This document shows positions 55,922 through 64,000 of a DNA stretch of 64,000 bases, one piece after another. The notes below the pieces were generated by a model that saw only the letters and a list, made by a program, of their open reading frames with translations, did not search any database and was not told the origin of the DNA. Numbering within the stretch: position 1 is the first letter of the stretch; every line of letters starts with the position of its first letter. The DNA lies in NCBI RefSeq assembly GCF_020536995.1, contig NC_068355.1, positions 6,712,329 to 6,776,328 on the forward strand, given 5' to 3'. This DNA comes from Dreissena polymorpha (taxonomy: Eukaryota; Mollusca; Bivalvia; Myida; Dreissenidae). Made by a program: the position numbers and the translations under genes.

Positions 55922-57002
55922 ATGTCGTTTCAAGGGGGAGTCGGCATTAAGAAACATGGCGGCGCCCACGAAGCGAAAGACAAAAGTGCAGATGAAAAGA
56001 CGTTCTCGCTAACGAGTCAGTATTTGGTTTGTGGACATTTGTCAGATAGCGAAACTTCGACGAGCGAAAGGCTTGTCAGTCAAGATGGCGGCCAAGCAGA
56101 TGAGGGCAGCATGTGCGAGAATCTCCCGTTTTTACCTGAGCTTGGCACCGATTGTTTGGACAGCTATGAAACAGCAGTGGTTGAAAACAATGCCGAATGG
56201 CTGAAAGCAAGGTGCAAAAATTTAAGCCAAGTGGAATTTGACATTGGACCACAAGTGGCATCTGATGAGCATATTGAATTTTCAGTAATTCCTTTAGATG
56301 GAAAGGAAGGCATCAATGCTGACAGCCTTATTACGAGTAAAACAACGTCTGTTCACAATCCCAGTCAAAGCTCACATATAATTACTTGTACGCAAGGTGC
56401 TCAGTATGCCACACCGTATCTGTCATTATCTGGGACAAATGTCAAATCCGAGTCATGGCAACCAGAGCCATGCTCCTCTTCTAATTTGCTTCAAAGCATT
56501 ATTTTGAATGACGGAAATAACCAGCGCACTGTCTTAATTAATGATAATAATGAAATAGATCTTGGAACCTTTGATATAAATCTGCTTAAATCCAACAATA
56601 ATTTGACGTATAAAGATGGGGTGCTGACAATCTTGCCAGTTGATTCTTCAGAAATTGAAGCTACGTGTAATGTTCAGTCTCAAATTGTTAACAATACTTA
56701 CAGCTCGAGTGATGATTTAAACAAAGAACCTTTGACACAAAATCTACATGAACAGGAAAGCATTCCAAACATGGGAACAATAATTCTGAATGCCAACAAT
56801 GTTAATAATGGTCATACAAATCAGGAAAGCTTGGCATTAACTACTATATCAATTGCTGCAGATAAGACAACCGATTCCACCAAAATTTTTGTAGATACAA
56901 GTCAAGGACGCCAGCTGTATGAACTGAACATTTCAGACCTCATAAAGTTACAGCATTCAGCATCAGAAGTTAAACCAGTTTTAAATGGTGCTCCAACACA
57001 AA
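55922..57002 (+). CDS. Zinc-finger gene, exon 1 (non-finger N-terminus)
   Basis: 360 codons plus one base from ATG to donor CAAA|GTAATT; phase 1 joins exon 2 to give Ser. The GT lies just before an in-frame stop, and the phase match with exon 2 supports it. The protein begins MSFQGGVGIKKHGGAHEAKD and is acidic and rich in Ser, Thr and Asn (SDSETSTSERLVSQDGG; LLKSNNNLTYKDG), without a known domain: a typical disordered N-terminus or activation region of a transcription factor. Alternative-frame ATGGCGGC starts occur within it in both copies. Confidence 0.8.
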
Positions 57003-60000
57003 GTAATTGATTGTGTCATCTTTTTGGCATTGTTCTTTCATAACATATTTCTGTTATTTGTATGTTTGTGATGATAACTGACTTTAACAGGCAGATGATC
57101 AAAGAAATAGCAGTAATATGTATACATATATTTTATATCACGAGTCCTCCAGAAATGTGGAAACCCGACATGTGTACACTTCCTGCATTTGCTACATTAA
57201 TTCTTTAACTAGGAAAAATACTAAATGTTATTTTCACTGCAGTGCTCCAGCTAGAATTTGAAAAGGGCAGGGTGGCTTTTTTGTCAAAAGGGCACTTTCG
57301 ACGCGCAGTATTTTGTGAAAAGGGCACGTTCGAGCGCGCGGGTGTTTCTGGAATGCTTTCTATTGCATGTTAATTTATATGTTATAAATAATTGTATTAT
57401 TCCCATTATTATCAAACCATTCAAATATAATGTCTACAATGAGGATTAAACTAATTACAATGTAATAAGAGATTTATGAATCATCATATGTAAAAAAAAA
57501 AAAAAAAATATTTTTTTTGTTTTTTTGTTGAGGGGGGGGGGCAGGGCGGAGGTTCGGGGGGGCAGGGCGGAGGTTCGGGAGGGCAGGGCGCGGCGCCCTT
57601 CGATTAAGGCCTAGCTGGAGCACTGCACTGTTATAATGAAAAGAAATCAATTAAGTTATTGCTCTATGAGTCTTATGGTAAAGTTTTATGCGTATATTTA
57701 AGTATGCGAAATATATTACAATTATTAAGGAAATTACCACAGAATATCAGTGAAATATAATTTCAATTAAAGATCTTTATATCATAAAGGTTTTAGAGGT
57801 CTTGTCAATAAATAGCTCTCCCTGTCATTTATATAATGTAGCTATGTTTGATGATTTCAGGCTATATCTTGCTTGGGAATCCCAGTAAAACCAGTAATGG
57901 AACCACTGCCACAATAGTGGTAAGATATTCTGAAACTATGCTGTTCAGTTGCTAAAAAATTGTGTCATTAATTGAGTCGTGTTCTGAAAAAACTGGGCAT
58001 AATGCATATGCGTAAAGTGTCGTCCCAGATAAGCCTGTGCAGTCTGCACAGGCTAATCAGGGATGACACTTTCCGCCTAAAATGGAGTTTTGCTTAGAAG
58101 ATAGTTAATTTAAACAAAAAATGTCATCAAAGCGGAAGGCTGCACAGGCTAATCTGGCATGACACTTTACCCACAAGCATTATGCCAAGTTTTCTCAGAA
58201 TGCTACTCAATTATATACCATTACAATCAAAATCATAATAAAGTGACCTTATAAAGTATTAAACTTTTCTTACATGTTAATACAAACTTATAAGTCAAAA
58301 CTTGTATGACACATTTTATAAGACCGACCAATATATTTGTTTAATGTTGCGTTATTACTACATGTATCATATATTTCTAATTCTGCATTGTGTGATTAAG
58401 GATGACTTGATTAAGATAGTGTTGGTTAGAATTGTCTTAAACTATGTTATGGCTAATTGCATCTGTTATGAAATTTTCTCCAGCAACAAAATGACACTCA
58501 CATTCAGTTGGAGGTGCAAGGAAAGGACAAAAATAAACCACAGATGATGTACATGTGCAGTGCTGAAGGTTGCGGCAAAGTGTTTAAAAACATGTCCAAG
58601 TTGACAGTTCATGTCATGACCCATTCAGGGGAACGGCCATTCAGGGTATGCACACATTTTCTATCATCAGAATCTTCAAGTGTCCTGTTAGCTGATTATT
58701 TGTGTTCACTTTAAGTAGATATACATGGAGATAAAAAATCTTGCATTCACGTTAATGCGACTTGAACTCATAAGGGCTATGTACCAAAACAACCCTGTAA
58801 TTTTATAAACATATGAAACCTTTTTTGGTCCAAGTTTGCTACGATTTACTTTTATTAGTCCCCTACCGGTTTCACTGGACCGGACTTATGGTTTGCACTC
58901 CGTCTGTCTGTCAGTCAGTCAGTCCGTCAAACTTTTCTGGATCCTGCGTTAACTTGAAGTTCTTAATATTTTTTCATGAAACTTGGAACATGGATAGATG
59001 TCAATATGGGCATTATGCAAGTCGTTTCATTTTGTTCCTACGTCAAAAATTCTGGTTGCTATGGCAACAAATAAAAAAAAATATTCTAAAAATGGTGGAA
59101 TTTCTGACAATGGTGGAGCTGGTAGGGGACTTATATTGCTTGACAATAGTCTTGTTCATTATATTTCAGATCTTTTACAATCAAATAAGTGTAATTAACA
59201 GATTAAATATTGTTTATTTTGTATTAGCGGGTATATGTTGTTACATATTATAAACAAATAAAGCGATGCTGAAAATTCATGTTTGGTTTATGTAAGCAAA
59301 CAATTAAAACTTGGCAAATAAGTCTGAAATTGTTTCTAGAAAGCGTTGAGTATGTTGTTTATTATTAAAACATGTGTGTTTTAAACTTTAAAAAACACAC
59401 TAGTTTTTTATGGATCCTTTGGTATACATTTTCATGTACACATTAAAGAAAGATGTTAAGTTTTTCTTATCTGAAATCTATAAAAAAAAATTATGGAAAT
59501 AAAAGATATTATATAATTATTGTATAGAACTTTTTGAATGATCAACTTTCCGTTATAATAGTTGATTGACATACTAAAAGAACATTAATTATTAGCTCGG
59601 CTGTTTTCAGAGAAAACCCGAGGTATTGTCATAGCCAGCTCGTCGTGTCGTCTGCGTCAAGCTAAAACCTTAACATTTTGTTAAGGTTTTTAAAATCAAA
59701 GTGCTTCTTCCTAAAACTTTGAAACTTCACATGTAGCTGCACCTTGACGAGTTCTACACGCCACACCCATTTTTAGGTCTCTAGGTCAAAGGTCAAGGTC
59801 ACTGTGACTTAAAATAAAATAAAATCTGACAAGCTTTCGCAGCCAAGCTCGGCACCCGTTATGTGGTGCTCTTGTTTATAAAATGGTGTTTTTCCTCTGT
59901 ACGGTTAAAGTAAAGTTAAAGTTGTTTCAGTAGCAAAAAAAGCAGAATTGATGGTCAATTCTTGTTTTCGATATAAATGCAAATTAAGAGTTATGCGTCA

Positions 60001-61737
60001 AAGATATTCTTACCTTACTTAAAGTGGCACTGTCTGTCTTGCAATTGTTTTTGCATGCGGAAGAGATCTTTAATGTATAGGGTAAATAAATATTCCCATA
60101 CATAGATTATCCTAACTAGGGCTCAGTTTTTGCTTAACAATTTCATTCAAAGCCAAGACACTTGACATTTGGAAAAGATTGAATAATTATTAACGTTTTA
60201 TTAGTGTTATGTGTATCTTATTCTTATCAGTAAGAGTCAAAGCATATCAATAAAGCAATCAGAGTTATTTATAAAATGAAAAGTTTGAACATAAATAAAC
60301 TACTAAGACTTAAACTATTGTATGTGTATGTTGGTCAGTGTACAGAGCCTGGATGTGACTGGGCATTCACGAAGCTGTACAAGTTGAAACGTCATCAGGA
60401 GTCACACAAGGGCAGCAAGGAGTTTCAGGTGAGCAATAGGGCAGCAAGGAGTTTCATGTGAGCAATAGCAAGAGCAGCAAGGAGTTTCAGGTGAGCAAAA
60501 GCAAGGGCAGCAAGGAGTTTCACGTGAGAAATAGCAAGGGCAGCAAGGAGTTTCAGGTGAGCAATACAAAGGCAGCAAGGATTTTCAGGTGAGCAATAGG
60601 GCAGCAAGGAGTTTCAGGTGAGCAATAGCAAAGGCAGCAAGGAGTTTCAGGTGAGCAATAGCAAGGGCAGCAAGGAGTTTCAGGTGAGCAATACAAAGGG
60701 CAGCAAGGAGTTTCAGGTGAGCAATACAAAGGTAGCAAGGAGTTTCAGGTGAGCAATACAAAGGCAGCAAAGAGTTTCAGGTGAGCAATACAAAGGCAGC
60801 AAGAAGTTTCAGGTGAGCAATACAAAGGCAGCAAGGAGTTTCAGGTGAGCAATACAAAGGCAGCAAGGTTTTTCAGGTGAGCAAACAAGGGCAGCAAGGA
60901 GTTTCAGGTGAGCAAAAGGGCAGCAAGGAGTTTTAGGTGAGCAATAGGCAAAGTGAATACTGGCTTAGTATTGAATAAAGAGGAGTTGAATAATCAAGGG
61001 TTCGAAAACACATACATTATTTTGTTCTTGTTTTTTGTTACATCTCAGCAAGTATTAAATCTCCCTTACTCCCAGTTGAACTGATAAACCTCAGCTAGGG
61101 TTTCACATGCAAAATATCAAAGCCAAATCATTGTAATGCATGTTATAGCTGTATCTGGCAGTGATTGAAAAAGCTTTTTTGATTCCAAAATGTTCTTATT
61201 TTAACATTGCACACCTGATAGAAGGATAAAAAACATAATGTTATAACATTTAATCCCATATTAAAAGGAGGAAGAGGTTGAGAGAAAGGGGTTCTCATTC
61301 AATACAGAATACTGGAAAAAGAGGAACCCATTTTTAAAGATTCAATATAAACAGTACTGTAGTGTAAAGTGGTTCACCATGATTTAACACTATTTTAGAT
61401 TTTAGTCAGTTAAAGATGGTCTGTTTACCTCACACTTTTCTTGCACCTTGGCCAGATGAAGCAGTAAATCATTGCAATGTGCACTTGCTTTTGCCAAAAC
61501 ATAGCCTGAGTCAAAAGTCTCTACTGCCTCGTACCAATGTTGTATGTTGTGTGTCTGGCAGTGTGAGAAGTGCAACAAGAAGTTCACAACCATTTACAAC
61601 CTGAAGACCCACCTGCTTACACACACCCGTCCCTGCACCGAGCAGTGCCCCTTCGATGGCTGTGACCTCAAGTTCCAGACACGCAGGGAGCTCGATAAAC
61701 ACCTCAAAACACACGAGGGCATCGAGAAAACATACAA
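55922..61737 (+). CDS. C2H2 zinc-finger transcription factor, ZXD-family-like, 3' part outside window
   Basis: Exons 55922-57002, 57861-57919, 58484-58645, 60339-60428 and 61562-61737, in phases 1, 0, 0, 0 and then 2. The fingers run YMCSAEGCGKVFKNMSKL, CTEPGCDWAFTKLYKLKRHQ, CEKCNKKFTTIYNLKTHL and CPFDGCDLKFQTRRELDKHL. The order and wording (GC-WAFT--YKLKRH, then KKFTT-YNLK-H) match the first fingers of human ZXDA/B/C as I remember them; those proteins act with CIITA in MHC II transcription. More fingers are expected beyond 64000. Expected role: nuclear DNA-binding regulator. MTF-1-like or TFIIIA-like identity is a less likely alternative. Confidence 0.75.
57240..57625. mobile_element. 386-bp non-autonomous element in copy 2
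   Basis: Ends CAGTGCTCCAGCTAG and CTAGCTGGAGCACTG, with CACTG on both sides (57235-57239, 57626-57630) and the empty site TTTTCACTGTTATAAT in copy 1 (about 51212). Internally GC-rich: AAAAGGGCACGTTCGAGCG and a GGGGGGGCAGGGCGGAGG repeat next to a poly-A/T tract. Superfamily not resolved. Confidence 0.85.
57861..57919 (+). CDS. Zinc-finger gene, exon 2
   Basis: 59 bases, acceptor GATGATTTCAG, donor GTG|GTAAGA; peptide YILLGNPSKTSNGTTATIV. The phase fits both neighbours. Confidence 0.8.
57974..58209. repeat. MITE-A copy, complete
   Basis: GAGTCGTGTTCTGAAAAAAC to TTTTCTCAGAATGCTACTC. Begins 54 bp after the exon 2 donor. The ancestral full copy of the one cut at 51636. Confidence 0.9.
58484..58645 (+). 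CDS. Zinc-finger gene, exon 3 (first finger)
   Basis: 54 codons from acceptor AATTTTCTCCAG to donor AGG|GTATGC. QQNDTHIQLEVQGKDK leads into finger 1: YMCSAEGCGKVFKNMSKLTV then HVMTHSGERPFR, with C-x4-C-x12-H-x3-H ligands and a TGEKP-type linker. Confidence 0.88.
58646..60338. other. Intron with two mollusc-type dispersed repeats
   Basis: 58855-58990 (CCCCTACCGGTTTCACTGGA, GTCTGTCTGTCAGTCAGTC) and 59595-59880 (TAGCTCGGCTGTTTTCAGAG, AGGTCAAAGGTCAAGGTCAC, TTATGTGGTGCTCTTG) are repeats I associate with bivalve genomes. A 146-codon frame at 58813-59253 spans the first and is not a gene. The rest is unremarkable. Confidence 0.55.
60339..60428 (+). CDS. Zinc-finger gene, exon 4 (second finger)
   Basis: 30 codons, one complete finger: CTEPGCDWAFTKLYKLKRHQ then ESHKGSKEFQ. 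Acceptor TATGTTGGTCAG, donor CAG|GTGAGC. The last 18 bases (GGCAGCAAGGAGTTTCAG) and the donor are repeated through the following 0.5 kb. Confidence 0.9.
60411..60955 (+). repeat. Donor-derived tandem array of exon 4 (29-33-bp unit, 17 junctions)
   Basis: GGCAGCAAGGAGTTTCAG|GTGAGCAATA recurs 17 times including the real junction (donor GT at 60429, next at 60458 and 60491). All 17 keep GTGAG at the donor position and 14 keep CAGGTGAG exactly. Unit length varies between 29 and 33 bp through AGCAA or ACAAA variants. Minus-strand frames such as IAHLKLLAAL repeats are products of the array. Confidence 0.95.
60956..61561. other. Intron, no recognisable element
   Basis: Unstructured AT-rich intron between the array and exon 5. 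Confidence 0.5.
61562..61737 (+). CDS. Zinc-finger gene, exon 5 (third and fourth fingers)
   Basis: 58 codons plus two bases; acceptor GTGTCTGGCAG, donor ACAA|GTACAT. Finger 3 CEKCNKKFTTIYNLKTHLLT (C-x2-C) and finger 4 CPFDGCDLKFQTRRELDKHL then KTHEGIEKTYK. The donor is only moderately close to consensus; the phase (2) implies a further exon outside the window. Confidence 0.85.
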
Positions 61738-62590
61738 GTACATTTTAACCTTTTGGGCAATTTGTTTTGTTTTGAAGAGTTTCAGAACAGTGATTTGTAA
61801 ATTAATGGTCTTCTAAACAGATGTGTTGATGTTGCCACCATAGGTTATTTTTTACACAGATATAAGGATTTGTAATCGAGGTTTTAATGGCAATGAACAT
61901 CTTAATAAGGGAGCATCTTGTCTTGACTTTTGTCATTTACAGGTTAAACAGTCTTATTTGTTTTGCAGACATCAACACTCATTTACACAGTTGTTGTCTA
62001 TGAACATTGCCTATCGGCTCATGTTACCTTACCTTTCTCTGACCTTGACCAAACATGTATGTTGATTAACTACACTTTGCTGTTTTGTCTACTTGCAATA
62101 CCACTGGGAATAACATTTGAGTGTTGTCTATCAGCAATGCCACTTGCTATAACACATGAATACCTACATAGTTGGAAGGAAAAAACTGGTTATTTGATTG
62201 GGGAATGTCGGCGAGCAGGCATGGGCTGGCGGGCAGGCGGAACAAGCTTGTCCGAGCAATAACTTTGTCGTTCATTGTGTCATGGTCACATTTTGAGTTC
62301 AAAGGTCAAAAATAGCCATAAAAGAGCTTGTCCGGGCCATAACTATGCCATTCATTGCGACATTTTAAAATCATTTGGCACATTTGTTCACCATCATTGG
62401 ATGGTGTGTCACGCGAAAGAATTATGTCGATATCTCCAAGGTCAAGGTCGCAACGACTAAAAATAGATTAATATTGAAACAATAGGGGTAACTTTGATCA
62501 GTAACATTATGCACATTTTGAGTTGGTCTCCCTTTATCAAACTTTTTTTTTCAAATTGAAATTTTTTGTCCCTTTTTGAGTTCTTATTAT
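61738..62590. other. Intron or downstream region with dispersed repeat
   Basis: 62210-62460 contains GAGCTTGTCCGGGCCATAAC, TTTGTCGTTCATTGTGTCAT and ATCTCCAAGGTCAAGGTCGC, a repeat with paired GTCCG-CATAAC segments seen in other bivalve DNA (memory). A 99-codon frame here is not convincing. Confidence 0.5.
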
Positions 62591-63540
62591 GCCCCCCTTC
62601 GAAGAAGAGGGGGTATATTGCTTTGCACATGTCGGTCGGTCCGTCCACCAGGTGGTTTCTGGATGATAACTCAAGAACGCTTGGGCCTAGGATCATGAAA
62701 CTTCATAGGTTTATTGATCGTGACTCGCAGATGACCCCTATTGATTTTCTGGTCACTATATCAAAGGTCAAGGTCACGGTGACCCAAAATAGTAAAATGG
62801 TTTCCGGATGATAACTCAAGAATGCTTAGGCCTAGGATCATGAAACTTGATAGGTAGATTGATCATGACTCGCAGATGACCCCTATTGATTTTCAGGTCA
62901 CTTGGTCAAAGGTCAAGGTCACGGTAACCCAAAATAGTAAAATGGTTTCCGGATGATAACTCATGAAGGCTTATGCCTAGGATCATGAAACTTCATAGGT
63001 ACATTGATCATGACTCGCAGATGACCCCTATTGATTGTCAGGTCACTAGGTCAAAGGTCAAGGTCATGGTGACCCGAAATAGTTAAATGGTTTCCGGATG
63101 ATAACTCAAGAACGCTTATGCCTAGGATCATGAAACTTGATAGGTAGATTAATCATGACTTGCAGTTGACCCCTATTGATTTTCAGGTCACTATATCAAA
63201 GGTCAAGGTCACCGTCGCTAGGTCAAGGTCATGGTGTCCCGAAATAGTAAAATGGTTTCCGGATGATAACTCAAGAACACTTTTGCCTAGGATCATAAAA
63301 CTTCATAGGTACATTTATCATGACTTGCAGATGACCCCTATCAATTTCGATGTCACTGGGTCAAAGGTCAAGTTCATGGTGACCCGAAATAGTGAAATGG
63401 TTTCCGGATGATAACTGAAGAACGCTTATTCCTAGGATCATGAAACTTGATAGGTACATTGATCATGACTGGCAGATGACCCCTATTGATTTTCAGGTCA
63501 CTAGGTCAAAGGTAAAGGTCACAGTGACAAAAAACATATT
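62590..63540. repeat. Dispersed repeat with five to six internal units of about 150 bp
   Basis: Starts GCCCCCCTTCGAAGAAGAGG, GTCGGTCGGTCCGTCCACC. Then units built of TGGTTTCCGGATGATAACTC, CTAGGATCATGAAACTT, CAGATGACCCCTATTGATTT and AGGTCAAAGGTCAAGGTCAC, repeated at about 62650, 62800, 62940, 63085, 63255 and 63400. Frames of 70-85 codons (SKVKVTVTQNSKMVSG-like) come from the repeat. Confidence 0.85.
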
Positions 63541-63924
63541 CACACAATGGCTGTCACTACAACGGAGAGCCCATATCGGGGGCATGCATGTTTTACAAAC
63601 AGCCTTTGTTTTATTATTGCAGATGCATATTCCAAATTCATTCACATCCAAATAGGGGATCAACGGAGGGCATGTGTGTTAATAAAAATCAAATGCACGC
63701 AGTTTTATTTTAACTTGCATTTTGCTTATTGCCACTCAAGTCCCAAACTTTCAAAGTTGTCATCATAAAACATACAATAATAACCTACACAGTTGTATGT
63801 GTTCACAAACCCCATCTTGTCAAATGCAGATTTAAGTTGGTAAAGTAGACCATTTTGACAAGCAGGAAAAATTTGTTCAAGGCATGAAAATAATTAGATC
63901 TTGTCCTTATTACTATCTTTTTTA
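63541..63924. other. No recognisable element
   Basis: AT-rich, nothing recognised. Confidence 0.45.
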
Positions 63925-64000
63925 TGCTCCCCCAAAATTTATTTTGGGGGCAGCATATAGGAGCCGCTTCGTCTGTCCGTGCGTGTGTGCGTCTGTCTGT
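63925..64000. repeat. Start of another dispersed repeat, cut by the window end
   Basis: TATGCTCCCCCAAAATTTA then TTTTGGGGGCAGCATATAGG and GTCTGTCCGTGCGTGTG, similar in style to the repeat at 62590. Confidence 0.6.

Larger units (their letters stand above)
51639..58048 (+). repeat. Segmental duplication, copy 2
   Basis: Parallel to 41837-51636. It carries insertions absent from copy 1 (hAT 54089-55058, 386-bp element 57240-57625) and lacks the 4.6-kb composite. It also lacks about 95 bp near 52846 that copy 1 has at about 43048-43140, with GAATTTTT at the break. This copy leads without interruption into the zinc-finger exons, so it holds the functional gene 5' end. Confidence 0.9.

Noticed and set aside
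58813-59253. 146-codon frame resembling a membrane protein
   Set aside because: It begins in a dispersed repeat and runs through AT-rich intron; hydrophobicity is due to base composition.
60425-60770. Minus-strand leucine/alanine/cysteine-rich repeats
   Set aside because: Translation of the exon 4 donor array.
61971-62060. Next zinc-finger exon after TTTTGCAG at 61970
   Set aside because: The acceptor is good, but the downstream frame in phase 2 lacks Cys/His finger spacing and the segment looks like repeat.
62566-63655. Several 70-85-codon frames
   Set aside because: They follow the roughly 150-bp internal units of a dispersed repeat.

Overview
The window looks like nuclear DNA of a bivalve mollusc. 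From memory of its repeat families, the best fit is Dreissena (zebra or quagga mussel); this was not checked against a database. Supporting signs are low GC, short phase-matched exons spread over kilobases of repeat-filled introns, many palindromic MITEs of two dominant families, RTE-type and CR1/L2-type LINE remains, tRNA-derived SINEs and long minisatellites. No bacterial, CRISPR or operon features are present.

Layout. (1) 1-28273, minus strand: one ankyrin-repeat gene. I could place 16 exons (315-401 up to 28226-28273), all starting and ending in phase 0, for 621 codons; the 3' end lies off the left edge. Its introns hold most of the left half's repeats: a 31-bp minisatellite (540-1985), donor-derived tandem arrays next to two exons, about a dozen copies of a palindromic MITE (here MITE-A), TTAA-flanked MITEs (MITE-B), an RTE-type LINE (16210-17920), nested SINEs, and an inverted repeat pair around one exon. 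(2) 28274-41836: no convincing host gene. It holds MITEs, a decayed CR1/L2-type LINE (about 30240-32530) with a TTA tail, a CA/CACG microsatellite, a local 0.36-kb duplication and one unexplained 172-codon ORF. (3) 41837-58048: a tandem segmental duplication (copy 1 41837-51636, copy 2 51639-58048). Each copy carries the 5' part (exons 1 and 2) of a zinc-finger gene. Copy 1 has a 4.6-kb transposon composite inserted just upstream of exon 1 and a 5-bp deletion in exon 1. Copy 2 keeps the reading frame but carries a hAT remnant and a 386-bp element. (4) 55922-64000, plus strand: the intact zinc-finger gene, five exons in the window, with C2H2 fingers closest (from memory) to the ZXD family (ZXDA/B/C); it runs off the right edge among mollusc-type dispersed repeats.

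The most interesting observation is a repeated pattern. In three exons (two of the ankyrin gene, one of the zinc-finger gene) the last bases of the exon plus the splice donor have been tandemly amplified into the intron, giving arrays of 8 to 17 potential splice donors. In addition, MITE-A copies lie 17-54 bp downstream of five other splice donors. Donor-proximal intron DNA therefore seems to be a hotspot for amplification and insertion here. Other points of interest are the duplication, whose two copies provide empty sites for three transposon insertions, and an element with a SWIM/YqaJ gene and a THAP gene (ISL2EU-like) nested inside another transposon.
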